Source of the DNA: Polaromonas sp. YR568
GTDB taxonomy: Bacteria; Pseudomonadota; Gammaproteobacteria; Burkholderiales; Burkholderiaceae_C
Assembly: GCA_945878995.1 (NCBI GenBank)
Contig: CAMCUN010000019.1
Coordinates: 1-56,796, forward strand
Length of the DNA: 56,796 nucleotides
Direction of reading: 5' to 3'
Shown here: positions 53,981 through 56,796 of the stretch, piece after piece
Layout of the letters: each line of letters opens with the position of its first letter
Numbering within the stretch: the first letter of the stretch is position 1
The notes under the pieces: generated by a model
Databases searched by the model: none
What the model saw: the letters and a program-made list of their open reading frames with translations, nothing else
What the model was told of the DNA's origin: nothing
Translations under genes and position numbers: made by a program

Positions 53981-55935
53981 AAAAAGAAATCTGGTTTGGC
54001 CTGAGCATCATGGCCGCTGTGGTGCTGGCCGCGATTCTCCTGCTGCCGCCCTTCGCCGAAATGACCAACGGTCACCTGGGCCTGTTCATGCTGGCTTTGG
54101 TCGTGGTGGCCATCATGTTGGGCTTTCCTACGGCTTTTACCCTGATGGGCATGGGCATGGTGTTTGCCTACATTGCCTACCGAAGTCAAAACCCGTCGCT
54201 GGCCGTGGACCAGACGCTGGACCTGATGGTGCAGCGCGCCTACTCGGTCATGTCCAACGACGTGCTGATCTCCATTCCTTTGTTCGTGTTCATGGGTTAC
54301 CTCATTGAGCGCGCCAATCTGATCGAAAAGCTATTCAAGAGCATGCACTTGGCCACAGCCCGCGTGCCCGGCTCGCTGGCCGTGGCCACCATCATCACCT
54401 GCGCCATCTTTGCCACGGCCACGGGCATTGTGGGCGCGGTGGTCACGCTCATGGGCTTGCTCGCGCTGCCCGCCATGCTGCGTGCCGGCTACAGCGTTCA
54501 ACTCTCGGCAGGCGCGATCACTGCCGGTGGGTGCTTGGGCATCTTGATTCCGCCTTCCGTGATGCTGATTGTTTACGGCGCCACGGCAGGTGTGTCGGTG
54601 GTCAAGCTCTATGCAGGTGCGTTTTTCCCCGGCATCATGCTGGCCACCTTGTATGTGGTGTACGTTGTCATCGTGGCCAAGTGGAAGCCGCATCTGGCGC
54701 CGCCCATGTCGGCCGAAGACCGCCGTGTGCCGCTGCCGGCCTTTGCGCAAGTGGTGTCCACCACCGTCAGCGACAAGGTGCTGCCAGGCTTGGTGGGCGC
54801 CCTCAAAGGCAAGCGCAACGCCAGCGTGCCCATGCGCGAATTGCTCAATCACATGGTCATTGCGCTCTTGCCCCTGGTGTCTGTGGCCCTGATCATGGGG
54901 GCGATTTTTCTCAAGGTCACCGCCCCCTTGCCGGTGGAAGAAGTCTCTGGTGTGGTGGCCATGGGTGGCAGCTTGGAGAACAGCAGCGAGGCAGAAAGTG
55001 CCGGCGGTTTGGCCGAGCCTGAGGACGAAGGCGGCCTGAAGCCTCCGCCTGCCGAAGAAGCCCCCGTGGCCATGGGGCAGGCGGCGGAGGCCCCACCTGC
55101 TGCTGAACCAGTGCCCGCACCCGCCCCCGTGGCGGCTGTGCCAGCGGCCCCGGCCGAGCCCGTGGTGGCTCAAGAGCGTTTGCCTGCACCTGCGAGCTTC
55201 TGGGTGGCCCTGGCCAGTGCGGCCGTGGCCTTGGCCATTTTTTACGCTTATTTCAGCTTTGCCCAGCTTGAGATTTTCAAGATGCTGCTGGGCTCCTTCT
55301 TCCCGCTGGCGCTCATGATCCTGGCCGTGCTGGGCAGCATTGTGTTTGGCCTGGCCACGCCCACAGAGGCCGCGGCCATGGGCTCCATGGGGGGCCTGCT
55401 GCTGGCGGCCGCCTACAGGCGGCTGAACATGGCGGTGCTGCGCGAGTCGGTCTACCTCACGGCCAAAACCAGCGCCATGGTGTGCTGGCTGTTTGTGGGC
55501 TCGAGCATCTTCTCGGCGGCCTTTGCGCTGCTGGGCGGGCAAGAGCTCATCAACCAGTGGGTGCTTGGCATGAACTTGACGCCGGTGGAGTTCATGATCT
55601 TGGCACAGGTGGTGATTTTCCTGCTGGGCTGGCCGCTGGAGTGGACCGAGATCATAGTGATCTTCATGCCCATCTTCATTCCACTGCTGCCGCACTTTGG
55701 CATTGACCCGCTGTTCTTTGGCCTGCTGGTGGCGCTGAACTTGCAAACCGCGTTCTTGAGCCCGCCCGTGGCCATGGCCGCGTTTTACCTCAAGGGCGTG
55801 AGCCCGCCGCAAGTGACTCTCAATCAGATTTTTGCCGGCATGCTGCCCTTCATGGCGATCCAGGTGTTTGCCATCTTCTTGCTCTACCAGTTCCCGGCCA
55901 TTGGCCTGTGGCTGCCGGAGACGCTTTACAAATAA
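53977..55935 (+). CDS. dctM: TRAP transporter large permease DctM with long Pro/Ala/Glu insertion
   Basis: The 652-residue protein is much longer than the usual about 430. The N-terminal half shows LGFPTAFTLMGMGMVFAYI, VLISIPLFVFMGYLIERA, FATATGIVGAVVTLMGLLALPAML and SAGAITAGGCLGILIPPSVMLIVYG. At residues about 325-408 there is a hydrophilic insertion rich in Pro, Ala and Glu (for example EAPPAAEPVPAPAPVAAVPA). The C-terminal half resumes with FGLATPTEAAAMGSMGG and LNLQTAFLSPPVAMAAFYLKG. The ATG at 53977 overlaps the dctQ stop. A terminator follows. Confidence 0.94.
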   Translation: MKKEIWFGLSIMAAVVLAAILLLPPFAEMTNGHLGLFMLALVVVAIMLGFPTAFTLMGMGMVFAYIAYRSQNPSLAVDQTLDLMVQRAYSVMSNDVLISIPLFVFMGYLIERANLIEKLFKSMHLATARVPGSLAVATIITCAIFATATGIVGAVVTLMGLLALPAMLRAGYSVQLSAGAITAGGCLGILIPPSVMLIVYGATAGVSVVKLYAGAFFPGIMLATLYVVYVVIVAKWKPHLAPPMSAEDRRVPLPAFAQVVSTTVSDKVLPGLVGALKGKRNASVPMRELLNHMVIALLPLVSVALIMGAIFLKVTAPLPVEEVSGVVAMGGSLENSSEAESAGGLAEPEDEGGLKPPPAEEAPVAMGQAAEAPPAAEPVPAPAPVAAVPAAPAEPVVAQERLPAPASFWVALASAAVALAIFYAYFSFAQLEIFKMLLGSFFPLALMILAVLGSIVFGLATPTEAAAMGSMGGLLLAAAYRRLNMAVLRESVYLTAKTSAMVCWLFVGSSIFSAAFALLGGQELINQWVLGMNLTPVEFMILAQVVIFLLGWPLEWTEIIVIFMPIFIPLLPHFGIDPLFFGLLVALNLQTAFLSPPVAMAAFYLKGVSPPQVTLNQIFAGMLPFMAIQVFAIFLLYQFPAIGLWLPETLYK

Positions 55936-55957
55936 GTGCTTGGGTACACCCCACCTC

Positions 55958-55983
55958 AAAGGACGCCTTAGGGCGTCCTTTTT
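55958..55983 (+). terminator. Intrinsic terminator of the TRAP operon
   Basis: A 10-bp stem (AAAGGACGCC and GGCGTCCTTT) with loop TTAG is followed by more T residues. It starts 22 bp after the dctM stop and is the expected end of the dctPQM transcript. Confidence 0.9.
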
Positions 55984-56010
55984 CGTTTCAGTCAGGCAGG
56001 CGCTTAAGTT

Positions 56011-56039
56011 TTGCTCTGTAGCCAGAAAATCGCTAAGAT
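56011..56039 (+). promoter_or_regulatory. Candidate sigma-70 promoter of icmF
   Basis: TTGCTC (56011-56016) and TAAGAT (56034-56039) are separated by 17 bp. This gives a plausible -35/-10 pair upstream of icmF and downstream of the TRAP terminator. The -10 box overlaps the left arm of the palindrome at 56037-56061. Confidence 0.5.
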
Positions 56040-56061
56040 TGACGTTTACGTAACGTCAATC
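56037..56061. promoter_or_regulatory. 25-bp palindromic operator-like site before icmF
   Basis: Perfect 10-bp arms (GATTGACGTT and AACGTCAATC) flank the centre TACGT. The ACGT-rich symmetric pattern resembles, from memory, sites proposed for LiuR-type MerR regulators of branched-chain and acyl-CoA catabolism in proteobacteria. It overlaps the candidate -10 box and start point, so binding there could repress icmF. No regulator gene is visible in the window. Confidence 0.65.
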
Positions 56062-56067
56062 ATGACG

Positions 56068-56089
56068 GCCGCCCTCAGGCGGCTTTTTT
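56068..56089 (+). terminator. Short intrinsic terminator in the icmF leader
   Basis: A 6-bp GC stem (GCCGCC, loop CTCA, GGCGGC) is followed directly by six T. It lies after the candidate promoter and palindrome and 16 bp before the icmF ATG, so it would sit in the leader RNA. It could attenuate transcription or stop read-through from upstream. Confidence 0.7.
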
Positions 56090-56105
56090 GTGGAAAGACC
56101 TGCCC

Positions 56106-56796
56106 ATGACCGACCTGTCTGCTGAATTTAAAGCCCTGGCCAATTACCGCCCCACCCACAAGGTGCGCTTTGTCACGGCGGCCAGCCTGTTTGACGGGCA
56201 TGACGCGGCCATCAACATCATGCGCCGAATCCTCCAGGGCATGGGCGCCGAGGTGATTCACCTGGGCCACAACCGCAGCGTCGACGAGGTGGTCACGGCC
56301 GCCTTGCAAGAAGACGTGCAAGGCATTGCCATCAGCTCCTACCAGGGCGGCCATGTGGAGTACTTCAAGTACATGGTCGATTTGCTCAAAAGCCGGGGCG
56401 GCGAGCACATCCAGGTGTTTGGCGGCGGCGGCGGGGTGATCGTGCCGCCCGAGATCCGCGAGCTGCAGGCCTATGGCGTGACCCGCATTTACAGCCCCGA
56501 AGACGGCCAGCGCATGGGCCTGGCCGGCATGATTGGCGAGATGGTCATGCGCTGCGACAAAGACCTGACCCCCTATGCGCCCACCGCCATGGCGGCGGTG
56601 CAGGGCCACGGCGAGATGAACTGGCGCGCGCTGGCCCAGTTCATCACCGCCCTTGAAAACGGCCAGGCCGACGCGGCCATGCTGGCGGCCGTGCGACTGG
56701 CCGCGCAGAGCGCGAAGGTGCCTGTGCTGGGCATCACGGGCACGGGTGGCGCAGGCAAGTCATCGCTGACCGATGAGTTGTTTCGCCGCCTGCGCC
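56106..56796 (+). CDS. icmF: Fused isobutyryl-CoA mutase IcmF, N-terminal part
   Basis: The frame runs from the ATG at 56106 off the right edge (230 codons). Residues 1-145 are a cobalamin-binding domain: [20 protein letters not shown] with the DxH ligand motif, [42 protein letters not shown] and [14 protein letters not shown]. From about 210 the MeaB-like G-protein domain begins ([15 protein letters not shown], the P-loop). B12 domain first, then GTPase, is the layout of IcmF, which isomerises isobutyryl-CoA and butyryl-CoA; a catalytic TIM barrel would follow outside the window. The usual DxHxxG Gly is Ala here. Confidence 0.93.
   Translation, partial: MTDLSAEFKALANYRPTHKVRFVTAASLFDGHDAAINIMRRILQGMGAEVIHLGHNRSVDEVVTAALQEDVQGIAISSYQGGHVEYFKYMVDLLKSRGGEHIQVFGGGGGVIVPPEIRELQAYGVTRIYSPEDGQRMGLAGMIGEMVMRCDKDLTPYAPTAMAAVQGHGEMNWRALAQFITALENGQADAAMLAAVRLAAQSAKVPVLGITGTGGAGKSSLTDELFRRLR

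Noticed and set aside
54331..55959. Minus-strand open frame of 542 codons
   Set aside because: It is antisense to dctM. The His/Gln/Arg-rich product is a reverse shadow of membrane helices and the Pro/Ala loop.

Overview
The window is about 56.8 kb of GC-rich DNA that reads as a chromosome segment from a betaproteobacterium of the Burkholderiales, most likely a Comamonadaceae-type organism. The reasons are several Bug/TctC-type solute-binding proteins paired with MmgE/PrpD proteins, a complete betaproteobacterial-style type VI secretion system (T6SS), a fused cobalamin-dependent acyl-CoA mutase (IcmF) and the codon usage. I see no rRNA, tRNA, transposase, integrase or CRISPR array.

Region 1 (1-3593, minus strand) holds a small helical protein and, 10 nt behind it, a giant Ala/Gln-rich, probably coiled-coil protein. 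The giant protein starts at a GTG and runs off the left edge after 1050 codons. The pair is divergent from the T6SS and I do not recognise it. Region 2 (3720-27807, plus strand) is a compact T6SS locus with all 13 core genes in the order tssB-tssC-hcp-tssE-tssF-tssG-tssH(clpV)-vgrG, a cargo module (MORN-like protein, PAAR-like DUF4150 protein, small one-helix membrane protein), then a periplasmic amino-acid-type binding protein and two SDF (dicarboxylate/amino acid:cation symporter) proteins, then tssJ-tssK-tssL-tssM-tssA. The binding protein and both transporter-like genes are translationally coupled to each other and to tssJ. Both transporter-like proteins lack the NMDGT and serine-rich hairpin signatures of working symporters. 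TssM has lost its Walker motifs. The transporter-like insertion and the giant protein are the best candidates for something undescribed.

Region 3 (28035-30285) has an apparently exported SAM-methyltransferase-like lipoprotein and an APC amino acid permease. Region 4 (30354-36040) contains two arrays of a 122-bp tandem repeat built from inverted REP-like elements (five units, then two). They flank two Bug-MmgE/PrpD gene pairs arranged divergently. A PF13679-like methyltransferase follows.

Region 5 (37231-47761) is a long plus-strand catabolic gene set: CaiB/BaiF CoA-transferase, two crotonase-fold proteins (one without catalytic glutamates), two SDRs (one without the catalytic lysine), a cupin with a histone-H1-like tail, a PuuE-like polysaccharide deacetylase family protein, a PHBH-type flavin monooxygenase, a Bug protein, a maleate isomerase/arylmalonate decarboxylase relative without the usual cysteines, and an MmgE/PrpD protein. 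It looks like CoA-dependent breakdown of an imported organic acid, but the substrate cannot be read from the sequence. A 3' amidase remnant follows.

Region 6 (47984-56796) carries a NodIJ-like ABC exporter (minus), purT (plus), coaX (minus), a complete TRAP transporter dctP-dctQ-dctM (plus) with a strong terminator inside the operon, and the start of fused icmF. The icmF gene sits behind a promoter, a 25-bp palindrome and a short intrinsic terminator.
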